Positions 17,763-25,787 of a stretch of 33,537 nt of DNA are shown here, in pieces. A program made the position numbers and the translations under genes. The notes beneath the pieces are model-generated. The model was not told the DNA's origin, ran no database searches, and worked only from the letters and a program-made list of their open reading frames with translations. Location: assembly GCF_006540005.1 (NCBI RefSeq), contig NZ_BJOC01000025.1, positions 1 through 33,537 of the forward strand, given 5' to 3'. How positions within the stretch are numbered: position 1 is the first letter of the stretch; each line of letters begins with the position of its first letter. The stretch is from Halomonas halmophila. Lineage in GTDB: Bacteria > Pseudomonadota > Gammaproteobacteria > Pseudomonadales > Halomonadaceae.

Positions 17763-19181
17763 TCACTCCTGAGTCAGGCGCAGGGCCACATAGTAGGAGT
17801 GGCCATTACGATACACGCGCACCGGCACCGAGCGATCCTCGGGCAACTTGCCGATCAGCTCACCAAGCTGCTGAGGGCTCTCCACGCTGTGCTCGCCGAT
17901 GCTGACCAGTATATCACCGGCGCGAATCCCGGCTTCGGCCGCGACACTACCGGGCTCGACATTGACGACACGGACGCCATTGTCGACGGCTTCATCATGC
18001 TGGCCCTGCTGCAGCGGTTGAACCGCAATGCCCAGGCGTGCCGGTGCCGTGTCATCACCGCCTCCGGCCTGCTGACTCTCTGGCCATTCGCCGACCGTGA
18101 CCGTGATCGTCTGGCGTTCGCCATTACGCAGCACACTCAGTTCGACATCGTCACCCGGAGAGACGCTGCCGATGAGACGCGGCAGGGTGCTGGACTTGTC
18201 GACCGCCTGGCCATCCACCTCGAGGATCACATCGCCTGCCTTGAGGCCATCACGGGCGGCCGGGCCCTCGGGGTCCAGGTCGGCCACCAGGGCACCCTTG
18301 GGCGAATCCATGCCGAAGGAGTCGGCCAGGTCGCGGGATACCGGCTGAATCATCACGCCCAGCCAGCCGCGGCTGACGGAGCCGTCATCACGTAGCTGTT
18401 TCGCCACGTCCATGGCCACGTCGATGGGAATCGCGAAGGACAGCCCCATGTAGCCACCACTGCGGGTGAAGATCTGCGAATTGATGCCGATCACCTCACC
18501 CTCCAGGTTGAACAGTGGCCCACCGGAGTTGCCCGGGTTGATGGCCACATCCGTCTGGATGAAGGGCACATAGACATCCTGCGGCAGCGTCCGGTCCATG
18601 GCACTGATGATGCCGGCGGTGACCGAGTGATCCAGACCGAAGGGTGAACCGATGGCGGCGACCCACTGCCCCACCTCGAGGTCTTCCGAGTCACCCAGCT
18701 CGAGCGTGGGCAAACCTTTGGCATCGACCTTGAGCACGGCGACATCGGTCTTGGCATCGGCACCGACCAGTTCGGCCTTGAGCTCACGACCATCGTTGAG
18801 GCGCACGAGAATCTCGTCGGCTCCCTTGACCACATGGGCATTGGTCATGATGTAACCGTCCTGGCTGATGATGAAGCCCGAGCCGAGGGAGTGTCGATTT
18901 TCACTGCGCCCCTGGTTGCCAGGCGGCATGGGCATTTGTTCGCCAAAGCGCTTGCGCAGGAAGTGCTCGAAAAACTCCGGCAGCTCCTGGCCACCGAACT
19001 GGTTGAACGGGTTGCTGCGACTCTGTATTTCCCGCGAGGTCGAGATATTGACGACCGCCGGCGCCGCCTTTTCCACCAATTGCGTGAAATCTGGCAGCTT
19101 CTGGGCCATGGCCGACTGACTGACCACCAATGTCAGACCAAGCAGCATGCACAGGGCAAGGTAGCGCGACATGCGTATCAT
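17763..19181 (-). CDS. mucD: Periplasmic serine protease MucD (DegP/HtrA family)
   Basis: Periplasmic quality-control protease and chaperone; in Pseudomonas it restrains AlgU activation by clearing misfolded envelope proteins. The 472-aa protein has a signal peptide (about 1-26, cleaved after AMA) and a trypsin-like domain with H116 (TNAHVV), D146 (KTDVAVL) and S219 (NPGNSGGPLF). Two PDZ domains follow (about 275-365 and 385-470). The N-terminal loop rich in F, P and Q (58-90) is the LA-loop region. AGGAG lies 7 nt before the ATG. It is separated from mucB by 157 bp containing a hairpin and a sigma-E-like promoter, so it may be transcribed on its own as well as with the operon. Confidence 0.95.
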   Translation of the reverse strand: MIRMSRYLALCMLLGLTLVVSQSAMAQKLPDFTQLVEKAAPAVVNISTSREIQSRSNPFNQFGGQELPEFFEHFLRKRFGEQMPMPPGNQGRSENRHSLGSGFIISQDGYIMTNAHVVKGADEILVRLNDGRELKAELVGADAKTDVAVLKVDAKGLPTLELGDSEDLEVGQWVAAIGSPFGLDHSVTAGIISAMDRTLPQDVYVPFIQTDVAINPGNSGGPLFNLEGEVIGINSQIFTRSGGYMGLSFAIPIDVAMDVAKQLRDDGSVSRGWLGVMIQPVSRDLADSFGMDSPKGALVADLDPEGPAARDGLKAGDVILEVDGQAVDKSSTLPRLIGSVSPGDDVELSVLRNGERQTITVTVGEWPESQQAGGGDDTAPARLGIAVQPLQQGQHDEAVDNGVRVVNVEPGSVAAEAGIRAGDILVSIGEHSVESPQQLGELIGKLPEDRSVPVRVYRNGHSYYVALRLTQE

Positions 19182-19253
19182 TAAAGGCTCCTGTGACAGG
19201 ATTGAATGACTGGGTTTAGGGAAAATGGCTCGCTGTTACACTAAGCCACCCTG

Positions 19254-19282
19254 TATGAACAACAGTGATCGGCAAAGGTTCC
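19254..19282 (-). promoter_or_regulatory. Candidate sigma-E (AlgU) promoter for mucD
   Basis: The minus strand reads GGAACCT (19282-19276), 17 bp, then TCATA (19258-19254). This resembles the AlgU/RpoE consensus GAACTT-N16/17-TCTGA: 5/6 at -35, and a partial match at -10. It lies about 73 nt before the mucD start. An alternative sigma-70-like pair, TTGTTC-N16-TGTAAC, lies just downstream in the same gap. Confidence 0.35.
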
Positions 19283-19335
19283 GCGCTGCGGAGTGGCAGG
19301 CGACCTGAGAGGGTGTTTACAAAAGTCACGAGCGA

Positions 19336-19366
19336 CAGTCAGGGCGAAGCGCGACTGTCCTGACTG
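19336..19366 (-). terminator. Hairpin spanning the mucB stop
   Basis: Inverted repeats CAGTCAGG/CCTGACTG (19359-19366 and 19336-19343 in plus coordinates) enclose a 15-nt loop and cover the mucB stop codon. About 13 nt later the minus strand has ACTTTTGT. This could attenuate read-through into mucD. Confidence 0.4.
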
Positions 19367-20349
19367 AGCGCAGTCGTGTTCTGCCCGCCCTGCCACTCGA
19401 CGGATTCCGCAACGCGTTGCAGCACGCCAGGCGGCATTTCACCCAGCACGACGACTTGCCGGGGTTCGCCGCCCATTTTGCGATGAAGCACGGCCGCATG
19501 AGACACGCCGAGACGATGCAGTCCCGGCTTGAGCAGCTGCTGCCCCGAGATCGTCTCGACGAACAAGCTCAGAGTGGCGAGACCATCACCATACAACTGC
19601 TGATCGCCGGCCCCTTCGCTGAACGCTTCCTCAGGGACGGCACGCGGCTCGAAGCCTTCGGGCAGCCAACCCGGCTGCCAGGCGGCGTCACGTGACGGCG
19701 TTGTAGGTGAGGACGCCTTGATATCGCCATGATACAGCCTGGGATCACGCAGCTCGGTAATCTGAAAGGTTTCGATGGCACGTCCCCGCTCGTCCAGCAA
19801 CATCTGCTTGAGGGGCAGCACGGTTTCGACATCCAGCCACAGGCGCCGCCCATAACGCTGATCATCCAGCGGCTCGATCTCGAGGATGCGCGCCGTGCGA
19901 CCGGCAATCCTGGCGTTCCCCGCCATGCTCAGCCGGTAAAGGGCATTAACCGACTCGGTACTGGCCAGGGCGGCCGCCGCGCTGGTGGCATCGGCCGGGT
20001 GGACGATGCCACCCTGGCGCTCATGGACTACCGGCGGGCCATCCAGATAGCGTGCCACCTCCTGCTCCAGCCCCTGTTGAACATCATGGGAAATCGCCAG
20101 GGTTCTGACCCCGGAGCCACCGATGTGCACCGCCCGTGCCTGATAAATATAACAATGGCTGGCCAGTCGGCTGCGCGTGAACCACTCCTGAGCCGATGCC
20201 GGTGCCTCACGCTCGTCCAGGCTGGCGCATTGCAGTGCGGCTGCCTTGTCGTCCGGCGCCTGCTGTGCCATGGCCGGCCAGGCCATGATACCTGCCAGTA
20301 TGGCGCCAGCCAGGCGCCAGCGGCTTGACCGAGTGCCCCACTGCCACAT
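19339..20349 (-). CDS. mucB: Sigma-E regulatory protein MucB (RseB)
   Basis: Periplasmic protein that binds the periplasmic domain of MucA and protects it from the site-1 protease, so AlgU stays inactive until lipid or lipopolysaccharide signals displace it. The 336-aa protein has a signal peptide (about 1-28, cleaved after AMA). It then carries the lipoprotein-localisation-like RseB N-terminal domain (LASHCYIYQA, RLWLDVETVLPLKQMLLDERG) and the C-terminal domain (AWQPGWLPEGFEPR, LSLFVE). The ATG overlaps the mucA stop by one base (TAATG), so translation is coupled. The order algU-mucA-mucB supports the call strongly. mucC, which follows in Pseudomonas, is absent. Confidence 0.93.
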   Translation of the reverse strand: MWQWGTRSSRWRLAGAILAGIMAWPAMAQQAPDDKAAALQCASLDEREAPASAQEWFTRSRLASHCYIYQARAVHIGGSGVRTLAISHDVQQGLEQEVARYLDGPPVVHERQGGIVHPADATSAAAALASTESVNALYRLSMAGNARIAGRTARILEIEPLDDQRYGRRLWLDVETVLPLKQMLLDERGRAIETFQITELRDPRLYHGDIKASSPTTPSRDAAWQPGWLPEGFEPRAVPEEAFSEGAGDQQLYGDGLATLSLFVETISGQQLLKPGLHRLGVSHAAVLHRKMGGEPRQVVVLGEMPPGVLQRVAESVEWQGGQNTTALSQDSRASP

Positions 20350-21110
20350 TAGCGCTGCCCCAGTGACTCGCTTCCGGTGGAGCGCAGCATCGGCATCCAG
20401 GAATCCATGCCACTACTGGCCATACCCTCGGCATGACGATCCAGATAGGACTGCAACAAACGCGCCTGCTGCTGATCCAGGCGCCGCGACTGACGCTGGC
20501 TCGATGGCATCATCATCGGATACGCCTCGGCACCGACCGTCATCAGGCCGCTGTTGGTAGCCGACGAGGACTGGAACATGGGCAGGTCGGACAGCGAGGG
20601 GCCCTGATTGGCTGGAACCGCACCACTGTTGGCGGAGGGTGCCGACAGGCTGGCCACGGACGCGCCACCCTGGCTGGCCAGGCTCGCCGTTCCGGCCGTT
20701 GTGGTGCTGCCGGCCGAGGAGGCGTTGTCACCGCTCGCCAGGGGAGCCCCTGCCTCGCCGCCCAGAGGCGAAGCCCCGTTGTAGAACTGTACGCCGGTAA
20801 TGACCATCAGCGAGACCGCCGCGGCCACACCGGCACTACGTGCCAGCGGCATGGAACGTCGCGATGCCGGAGTCGGCTCGGATGCCGGCAGCGGTTCCTC
20901 CGCCAGGCGTGCCATGACACCTGCGGAGAGATCGGTGCTGGTATCGACGTCCGACTCATGACGCAGCATGCTGCGCATCAGGTGGTAGCGACGCCAGGCA
21001 TCCGCAACATCGGGTTCGTCGTCCAGGGATTTCAGTACACGACGCAACTCGAGTTCATCACCCTCGTTGTCCATCAGTACGGAAAGCGATTCCCGTGCGT
21101 TCTGACTCAT
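20349..21110 (-). CDS. mucA: Anti-sigma-E factor MucA (RseA)
   Basis: Single-pass inner-membrane protein whose cytoplasmic domain sequesters AlgU; regulated proteolysis releases the sigma factor. The 253-aa protein has a cytoplasmic anti-sigma domain (about 1-90; RESLSVLMDNEGDELELRRVLKSLDDEPDVADAWRRY is split by only short turns), one TM (about 92-110) and a periplasmic part. The periplasmic part starts with a long Ser/Ala/Gly/Thr-rich linker (about 113-175), longer than in E. coli RseA, and ends in a Gln/Met-rich helix. The ATG at 21110 is preceded by a repeat-like GTGTGAAGAG and lacks a clean ribosome site. The 195-bp gap after algU is wide for this gene pair. Confidence 0.93.
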   Translation of the reverse strand: MSQNARESLSVLMDNEGDELELRRVLKSLDDEPDVADAWRRYHLMRSMLRHESDVDTSTDLSAGVMARLAEEPLPASEPTPASRRSMPLARSAGVAAAVSLMVITGVQFYNGASPLGGEAGAPLASGDNASSAGSTTTAGTASLASQGGASVASLSAPSANSGAVPANQGPSLSDLPMFQSSSATNSGLMTVGAEAYPMMMPSSQRQSRRLDQQQARLLQSYLDRHAEGMASSGMDSWMPMLRSTGSESLGQR

Positions 21111-21305
21111 CTCTTCACACCCTCACACTCTTCAAGGCTGGCCCGCCTTGCATCCATTGGAAGCCCGCTCGTCCGGCGTCCGGCCCGCAAAGGCCGGCAC
21201 TTCCGGGAAGCCTCTGCTCCATCGCAAACAGGCCGGTCACCGCATATGACGTCACAAAGCCGCGACAGTTCAGTAAATCGACAAAAACCATGCAATTTGC
21301 CCTCA
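21111..21305 (-). other. algU-mucA intergenic region with hairpin
   Basis: This 195-bp gap has no gene I can support. It contains a 6-bp hairpin (21180-21185 with 21192-21197, CCGGCC/GGCCGG, loop CGCAAA). Just before mucA, a short repeat-like stretch on the minus strand (GAAGAGTGTGAGGGTGTGAAGAG split over 21111-21134) resembles the GAAGAGT heptamers. Either feature could set the AlgU:MucA ratio; this is inference. Confidence 0.4.
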
Positions 21306-21911
21306 TCAGGTAACGGACTCCTGGTTGCGAGCCGTGGTGACCAGCGGCTGGATATGTTGATCCACCGCCTCCCGGGCCCGAAAGATGCGCGAGCGTACCG
21401 TTCCGACCGGGCATTCCATGATGTTGGCGATATCTTCATAGGACAGGCCATCGAACTCACGCAGGGTGATCGCCGTGCGCAGGTCTTCCGGCAGACCTTC
21501 GATGGCCTCGAAGACCGCGGCCTGCAGCTGGTCCCTGGCGATGGATGCCTCGGGGGTCTCGATATCGGCCAGACGGCCGCTGTGGTCCATCACCTCGGCA
21601 TCGGCGATATCCATGTCGCTGCCCGGCGGCCGACGACCCTTGGACACCAGATGGTTCTTGGCCGTATTGATGGCGATGCGGTACATCCAGGTATAGAAGG
21701 CGCTATCGGCGCGAAACTTGCCGAGCGCCCGATACGCCTTGATGAAGGCCTCCTGGGCCACATCCTGCACCTCGGCATGATCGTGGACATAGCGTCCGAT
21801 CAGGCCGATGATCTTGTGCTGGTATTTCTTGACCAGCAGGTCGAAGGCCCGGGTATCCCCTTTCTGGGCCCGTTCGACAAGCTGCTGATCGGTCTCCCGA
21901 GTCGTGCCCAT
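21306..21911 (-). CDS. algU: RNA polymerase sigma factor AlgU (RpoE, sigma-E)
   Basis: ECF sigma factor for envelope stress and, in pseudomonads, exopolysaccharide genes. The 201-aa protein has region 2 (DLLVKKYQHKIIGLIGRYV...DVAQEAFIKAYRALGKFRADSAFYTWMYRIAINTAKN in parts) and region 4 (LREFDGLSYEDIANIMECPVGTVRSRIFRARE in parts), both very close to E. coli RpoE and P. aeruginosa AlgU. The ATG at 21911 has GGGAGG about 9 nt upstream. A perfect TTGACA lies upstream on the minus strand (21995-21990) but without a matching -10, and I find no clear autoregulatory GAACTT element. It heads the algU-mucA-mucB-mucD group. Confidence 0.97.
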   Translation of the reverse strand: MGTTRETDQQLVERAQKGDTRAFDLLVKKYQHKIIGLIGRYVHDHAEVQDVAQEAFIKAYRALGKFRADSAFYTWMYRIAINTAKNHLVSKGRRPPGSDMDIADAEVMDHSGRLADIETPEASIARDQLQAAVFEAIEGLPEDLRTAITLREFDGLSYEDIANIMECPVGTVRSRIFRAREAVDQHIQPLVTTARNQESVT

Positions 21912-22032
21912 TCAAGGCCTCCCCGGGCTGGAAGAATGTCGAAGCGCCAGAAGCTGGCAAAGTGCTGGAATGGGTGTTGCGTGCATAGTTGTCAACCTGA
22001 AGCCCTGGCCGCTGGGTACCATATCATCATGT

Positions 22033-22086
22033 GCCCCCCGACACCGGAAAGCCTGTAGAAGCGCCAGCTTTCCGGTGTCGGGGGGC
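22033..22086. repeat. Perfect 20-bp inverted repeat between algU and aroG
   Basis: Arms 22033-22052 and 22067-22086 are perfectly complementary (GCCCCCCGACACCGG... against ...CCGGTGTCGGGGGGC) with a 14-nt loop. The core is very GC-rich, with six consecutive C:G pairs. It lies about 120 bp upstream of algU and about 217 bp upstream of aroG, so it ends neither gene. No T-tract follows on either side. Confidence 0.97.
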
Positions 22087-22212
22087 TGTCAGAACAGGAA
22101 GCCTGTCAAAAAGGACACAAGTGTTCCTGTTTCAGGGGCTTTCATCAAGCCGGTGGCCCCGAACCGCCCTTGCGCCGCTCAGACAACCCTTCGCTTCAAG
22201 GGTTCCAGACGA

Positions 22213-22241
22213 TTGAATTTACACGGCTCGCGGGCGATAGT
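22213..22241 (+). promoter_or_regulatory. Candidate sigma-70 promoter of the DAHP synthase gene
   Basis: TTGAAT (22213-22218), 17-bp spacer and GATAGT (22236-22241), each 4/6 to consensus, about 62 nt before the ATG at 22303. TTTACA overlaps as an alternative -35. It is the best-spaced pair in the region but not strong. Confidence 0.3.
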
Positions 22242-22302
22242 AGGTACCATTCAGAATACCGAGCCCGGTTCACCAACAGCGCTGACACCTACAGGTAGCA
22301 AC

Positions 22303-23382
22303 ATGTCCGAACAACAGGTCAACAACCTCAACGTCCTCGCCGAGGATGTCCTCATCACCCCGTCGGAACTCAAGCAGGCCATTCCACTGGGGGGCGAAGC
22401 CGAACGCACGGTGATCGAGGGACGCGAGACCATCCAGAACATCCTCGAGGGCCGTGACCCCCGCCTGCTGATGGTCGTCGGCCCCTGCTCGATTCATGAC
22501 GTCGAGGCCGCGATGGACTATGCGCGACGCCTGCGCCAGCTGGCCGATGAGGTCAAGGACAGCTTGTACATCGTCATGCGGGTCTATTTCGAGAAGCCGC
22601 GCACCACGGTGGGCTGGAAGGGCCTGATCAACGACCCTCACCTGAACGGCTCCTTCGAGATCGAGGAAGGCCTGCACAAGGCGCGCCAGTTGCTGGTCGA
22701 CCTCGCCGAGCTGGGCCTGCCGCTGGCCACCGAGGCGCTCGACCCGATTTCCCCGCAGTACCTGCAGGACTGCATCAGCTGGTCGGCCATCGGCGCGCGC
22801 ACCACCGAATCCCAGACCCATCGTGAAATGGCCTCCGGCCTGTCGTCTCCGGTCGGTTTCAAGAACGGCACCGACGGCAGCCTGGATGTCGCCGTCAACG
22901 CTCTGCAGTCCGTGGCCAGCCCGCACAACTTCCTGGGCATCGACCAGAGCGGCCAGGTGGCCATCATCCGTACCCGGGGCAATCGCCACGGCCATGTGGT
23001 GCTGCGCGGCGGCAACGGCAAGCCCAACTACGACAGCGTCAGCGTGGCACTCGCCGAGCAGGAACTGCAGGCCGCCGGGGTCGAGCCCAACATCATGATC
23101 GATTGCTCCCACGCCAACTCCAACAAGGACCCGGGCCTGCAGCCGCTGGTACTGGAGAACGTCACCAACCAGCTGCTCGAGGGCAATCGCTCGATCATCG
23201 GGCTGATGGTCGAGTCCAACCTGGGCTGGGGCAAGCAGAAGATCCCGGCAGATATCAGCCAGCTGACCTACGGGGTCTCCATCACCGATGCTTGCATCGA
23301 CTGGGAGGCCACCGTGGACGCCTTCAGAACCATGAACGACAAGCTGGCCGAGACCCTGGCGGCACGCCGCCACAACGACTGA
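22303..23382 (+). CDS. aroG: 3-deoxy-7-phosphoheptulonate synthase (class I DAHP synthase)
   Basis: First step of the shikimate pathway: PEP plus erythrose 4-phosphate gives DAHP. The 359-aa length matches the AroF/AroG/AroH family. GPCSIHD carries the metal-binding cysteine. YFEKPRTTVGWKGLINDPHLNGSF is the substrate loop. Further signatures are the RTTES-type segment (ARTTESQTHREMASGLSSP in part), GFKNGTDGS, IDCSHANSNKD and GVSITDACIDWE. Which aromatic amino acid inhibits it cannot be read reliably, so aroG is a family-level symbol. The ATG at 22303 has a weak AGG upstream; the frame is open further upstream through non-coding leader. It is divergent from algU. Confidence 0.93.
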   Translation: MSEQQVNNLNVLAEDVLITPSELKQAIPLGGEAERTVIEGRETIQNILEGRDPRLLMVVGPCSIHDVEAAMDYARRLRQLADEVKDSLYIVMRVYFEKPRTTVGWKGLINDPHLNGSFEIEEGLHKARQLLVDLAELGLPLATEALDPISPQYLQDCISWSAIGARTTESQTHREMASGLSSPVGFKNGTDGSLDVAVNALQSVASPHNFLGIDQSGQVAIIRTRGNRHGHVVLRGGNGKPNYDSVSVALAEQELQAAGVEPNIMIDCSHANSNKDPGLQPLVLENVTNQLLEGNRSIIGLMVESNLGWGKQKIPADISQLTYGVSITDACIDWEATVDAFRTMNDKLAETLAARRHND

Positions 23383-23417
23383 CCCGCCAGCGACTCTCCG
23401 CAGCATGGCATTCCGAC

Positions 23418-23441
23418 CTCGCCCCGGCCTTGCGGGGCGAG
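23418..23441 (+). terminator. Terminator hairpin after the DAHP synthase gene
   Basis: A perfect 9-bp stem CTCGCCCCG/CGGGGCGAG (23418-23426 with 23433-23441) and loop GCCTTG, followed on the plus strand by TGTCGTTGT. It lies in the 78-bp gap between the converging aroG and dinG genes. Confidence 0.65.
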
Positions 23442-23460
23442 TGTCGTTGTGGGGCCGGGG

Positions 23461-25605
23461 TCAGGACGACTGGCGCACGCCGTCGATTTCCCGCGTGAAG
23501 GGTGGCAGGGCGTCGAGCAGCGCCCGGCCATAACGCCGGGTCAGGACGCGACGGTCGAGCAGCGTGATGCGCCCCTCGTCGGCTTCCTTGCGAATCAGGC
23601 GGCCGCAGGCCTGAACCAGCTTGATCGAGGCGTCCGGTACGCTGATGCGCATGAAGGGGTTGCCGCCCTGGCTCTCGATCCATTCGGCCAGGGTCGCCCC
23701 TACCGGGTCATCCGGCACGGCAAACGGCAGGCGGGTGATGACCACATGGGTCAGGTACTCGCCGGGCAGGTCGATGCCTTCGGCAAAGCTCGCCAGGCCG
23801 AACAGAATGCTCCCCTCCCCCTTGTCCACCCGTTCGCGATGGCGTTCCACCAGCTCGCGCTTGGGCAGGCGATCCTGGGCCAGCACGCGGTCGCGCCGCT
23901 CTCGACTCAGGGCCTTCTCGACACCGCGCAGCTGGGCTCGCGAAGAGAACAGCATGAGCACGGCCTCGGTCTCGCCGAGGGCTTCGACGAAGTCGACGAT
24001 GGCGCGCTCGTGGCCGTCGCGATCCGCCGGATCGACGGCTTCGGGCGGCACGCTGAGCACGGCGCGTGAGTAGTCGAAGGGGCTCGGCAGGCGCTGATAG
24101 CGATAACGATTGGCCAGGCCGGCGCGCTCCTGGAGGCGTTCGAAGCGCCCCAGCGCGGTCAGCGTCGCGGACGTCACCACCGCCCCATGGCAGCGTCCCC
24201 ACAACGACCTGGCCAGGGTGTGGGCCGCCGAGACGGGGCTCGCCGAGAAGGTCAGTTCGGGCTCGCCGCCGAAGCGCTCGAGTATCAGCCAGCGCGCCCG
24301 TGGCGGCTCGTCCGCCGGATCGGGCTCGGCGAAGGCTTGCCACAGGGCATGGGCTTCCAGGGCACGGCCATGCAACAGCGCCACCAGCGGCAACCAGGGC
24401 TCGGCCTGTTCGCGGGGCAGACCCGTCGATTTCTCGGGATCGAGGCTTTCGCGCAGGATATCGCTCATCGATTCCAGGTTGCGCGAGAGTTCGCCGAAGA
24501 TGGTCACCAGTGCCTCGGCGGCCTCGCGCATGGCCTCGGGCACCCGCCCCATCTCGAAGCGATGCTGGGCGCCGTCTTCGCTGTCATTGAGGCCTTCCGG
24601 CCGTCCGGCGAGCTGATGCCCCAGCGAGAAGACCTCGCCCAGACGCGGCTCCAGTGCCTCGATGGCCTGGGGCAGCGTGGACAGCAGGCGCGCCAGCGTC
24701 TGTTGCTGGCCGAGCTGCTGGTTGAGTTCGGAGAGGGATTTCTTGAGCGTGCTGAGCCAGCGCAGGCTTCCGCCCACGGCGAAGCGGTGGGTGAAGTGGT
24801 TGATGGCCTTGTCGGGAAGGTGGTGCCCTTCATCGAAGACATACAGGCAGTCACCCGGGTCCGGCAGCACGACCCCGCCGCCCAGTGCCAGATCGGCCAG
24901 TACCAGGTCGTGATTGGCGACGATGATATCGGCATTGTCCAGATGCCGGCGCGCCCGGAAGAAGGCGCAGGCACCGAAGTGGCCACAGCGGCGATTGGTG
25001 CACTGGCGGTGATCCACGGTGAGCTTGCGCCAGTGGCTATCGTCGATGGCTTCCGGCCAGCTGTCGCGATCGCCTTCCCAGCGGCCGTTGCCGTAGGCTT
25101 CGCCGAGGGACTTCACGAGTTTCTGGAAGTCATCGCCGCCGCTGTCGAGTGACTGCTCGAACATCGACAGGGTGGGATTGTCCTCGCCCCCTTCCATGGC
25201 CGAATCGAGGCGCGAGACACAGACATAGCGGCCGCGTCCCTTGGCCAGGGCATAGTCGAAGGACAGACCGCTGTGCGCCTTGAGGGCCGGCAGGTCCTGG
25301 TGCAGCACCTGTTCCTGCAGCGCCACGGTGGCGGTGGCGATGACCAGGCGCTTGCCGCGTGCCTTGGCCACCGGCAAGGCGGCCAGCAGATAGGCCAGGG
25401 TCTTGCCCGTGCCGGTACCGGCTTCCAGCACGCAGACATGCTCGTCGCTGGTGCGCCGTCCCTCGCCATCGGACTCGATACCGGCCAGGGTGCGGGCAAT
25501 CTCGGCAATCATCAGCCGCTGGCCGTAACGCGGCGTCAACTCGAGGCCCTCGAGAACACGGCGGTAAGCGGTCTGGATCTCGTCCTTCAGGACCTCGTCA
25601 AGCAT
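23461..25605 (-). CDS. dinG: ATP-dependent DNA helicase DinG
   Basis: XPD-like 5'-3' iron-sulfur helicase that unwinds R-loops and other unusual structures at replication-transcription conflicts. From the ATG at 25605 it has 714 aa, against 716 in E. coli. Walker A is GTGTGKT (63-69), and the helicase II box is DEGH (258-261). The four [4Fe-4S] cysteines are C129, C202, C207 and C213, with the same 5- and 6-residue steps as in E. coli. C-terminal helicase motifs follow (SFAEGIDLPGE, QACGRLIRKEADEG). The frame is open for 51 more codons, but those are translated intergenic palindrome; the chosen N-terminus aligns with DinG. The ribosome site (GGGTGA) is weak. Confidence 0.95.
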   Translation of the reverse strand: MLDEVLKDEIQTAYRRVLEGLELTPRYGQRLMIAEIARTLAGIESDGEGRRTSDEHVCVLEAGTGTGKTLAYLLAALPVAKARGKRLVIATATVALQEQVLHQDLPALKAHSGLSFDYALAKGRGRYVCVSRLDSAMEGGEDNPTLSMFEQSLDSGGDDFQKLVKSLGEAYGNGRWEGDRDSWPEAIDDSHWRKLTVDHRQCTNRRCGHFGACAFFRARRHLDNADIIVANHDLVLADLALGGGVVLPDPGDCLYVFDEGHHLPDKAINHFTHRFAVGGSLRWLSTLKKSLSELNQQLGQQQTLARLLSTLPQAIEALEPRLGEVFSLGHQLAGRPEGLNDSEDGAQHRFEMGRVPEAMREAAEALVTIFGELSRNLESMSDILRESLDPEKSTGLPREQAEPWLPLVALLHGRALEAHALWQAFAEPDPADEPPRARWLILERFGGEPELTFSASPVSAAHTLARSLWGRCHGAVVTSATLTALGRFERLQERAGLANRYRYQRLPSPFDYSRAVLSVPPEAVDPADRDGHERAIVDFVEALGETEAVLMLFSSRAQLRGVEKALSRERRDRVLAQDRLPKRELVERHRERVDKGEGSILFGLASFAEGIDLPGEYLTHVVITRLPFAVPDDPVGATLAEWIESQGGNPFMRISVPDASIKLVQACGRLIRKEADEGRITLLDRRVLTRRYGRALLDALPPFTREIDGVRQSS

Positions 25606-25637
25606 ATTCACCCATACACAAGGGCGGCTTGCACGGC

Positions 25638-25722
25638 GACAGGCCGACGCGGAGGCGCTGTGAACCCATCCCTGGGCGCTACCGATTCCATCCCTGGAAT
25701 CGGACCTCCGCTCTGGCCTGTC
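25638..25722. repeat. Composite palindromic element with two CCATCCCTGG cores
   Basis: Nested inverted repeats: outer GACAGGCC/GGCCTGTC (25638-25645, 25715-25722), middle GCGGAGG/CCTCCGC (25649-25655, 25705-25711), and an inner hairpin CCGATTCCA-TCCC-TGGAATCGG (25682-25703). A second small hairpin, CCCA-TCCC-TGGG (25665-25676), lies within. Both hairpins share the CCATCCCTGG core with a TCCC loop. The organisation resembles a REP/MITE-like dispersed element; it encodes nothing. Confidence 0.85.
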
Positions 25723-25770
25723 CCCGTCGCCGCTTACCAGTGGCTCATTCAGCCCCAATCATCATTCTTC

Positions 25771-25787
25771 AAGCGGCGTAGCCGCTT
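25771..25787 (-). terminator. Small hairpin downstream of rhlB
   Basis: AAGCGGC-GTA-GCCGCTT is a 7-bp stem with a 3-nt loop, about 42 nt after the rhlB stop. No T-tract follows on the minus strand, so termination is uncertain. It joins the heptamer array at 25784-25825. Confidence 0.4.

Larger units (their letters stand above)
21912..22302. other. Divergent algU-aroG intergenic region
   Basis: This 391-bp region holds no supportable gene. It carries the 20-bp perfect inverted repeat at 22033-22086, a weaker inverted repeat (AACAGGAA 22093-22100 with TTCCTGTT 22124-22131), and a direct repeat GAAGCGCCAG at 21941-21950 and 22058-22067. It also carries the candidate promoters described separately. 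A 9-codon frame (22030-22059, MCPPTPESL) ends inside the hairpin but contains no aromatic codons and no ribosome site. Confidence 0.7.

Noticed and set aside
21990..21995. Perfect TTGACA upstream of algU as a promoter
   Set aside because: No acceptable -10 hexamer lies 15-19 bp downstream, so a promoter call is not supported.
20433..22058. 541-codon plus-strand frame opposite mucA and algU
   Set aside because: Runs antisense through two known genes and intergenic palindromes; composition is not protein-like.
22030..22059. Leader peptide for attenuation of the DAHP synthase gene
   Set aside because: The 9-codon frame (MCPPTPESL) has no Phe, Tyr or Trp codons and no ribosome site.
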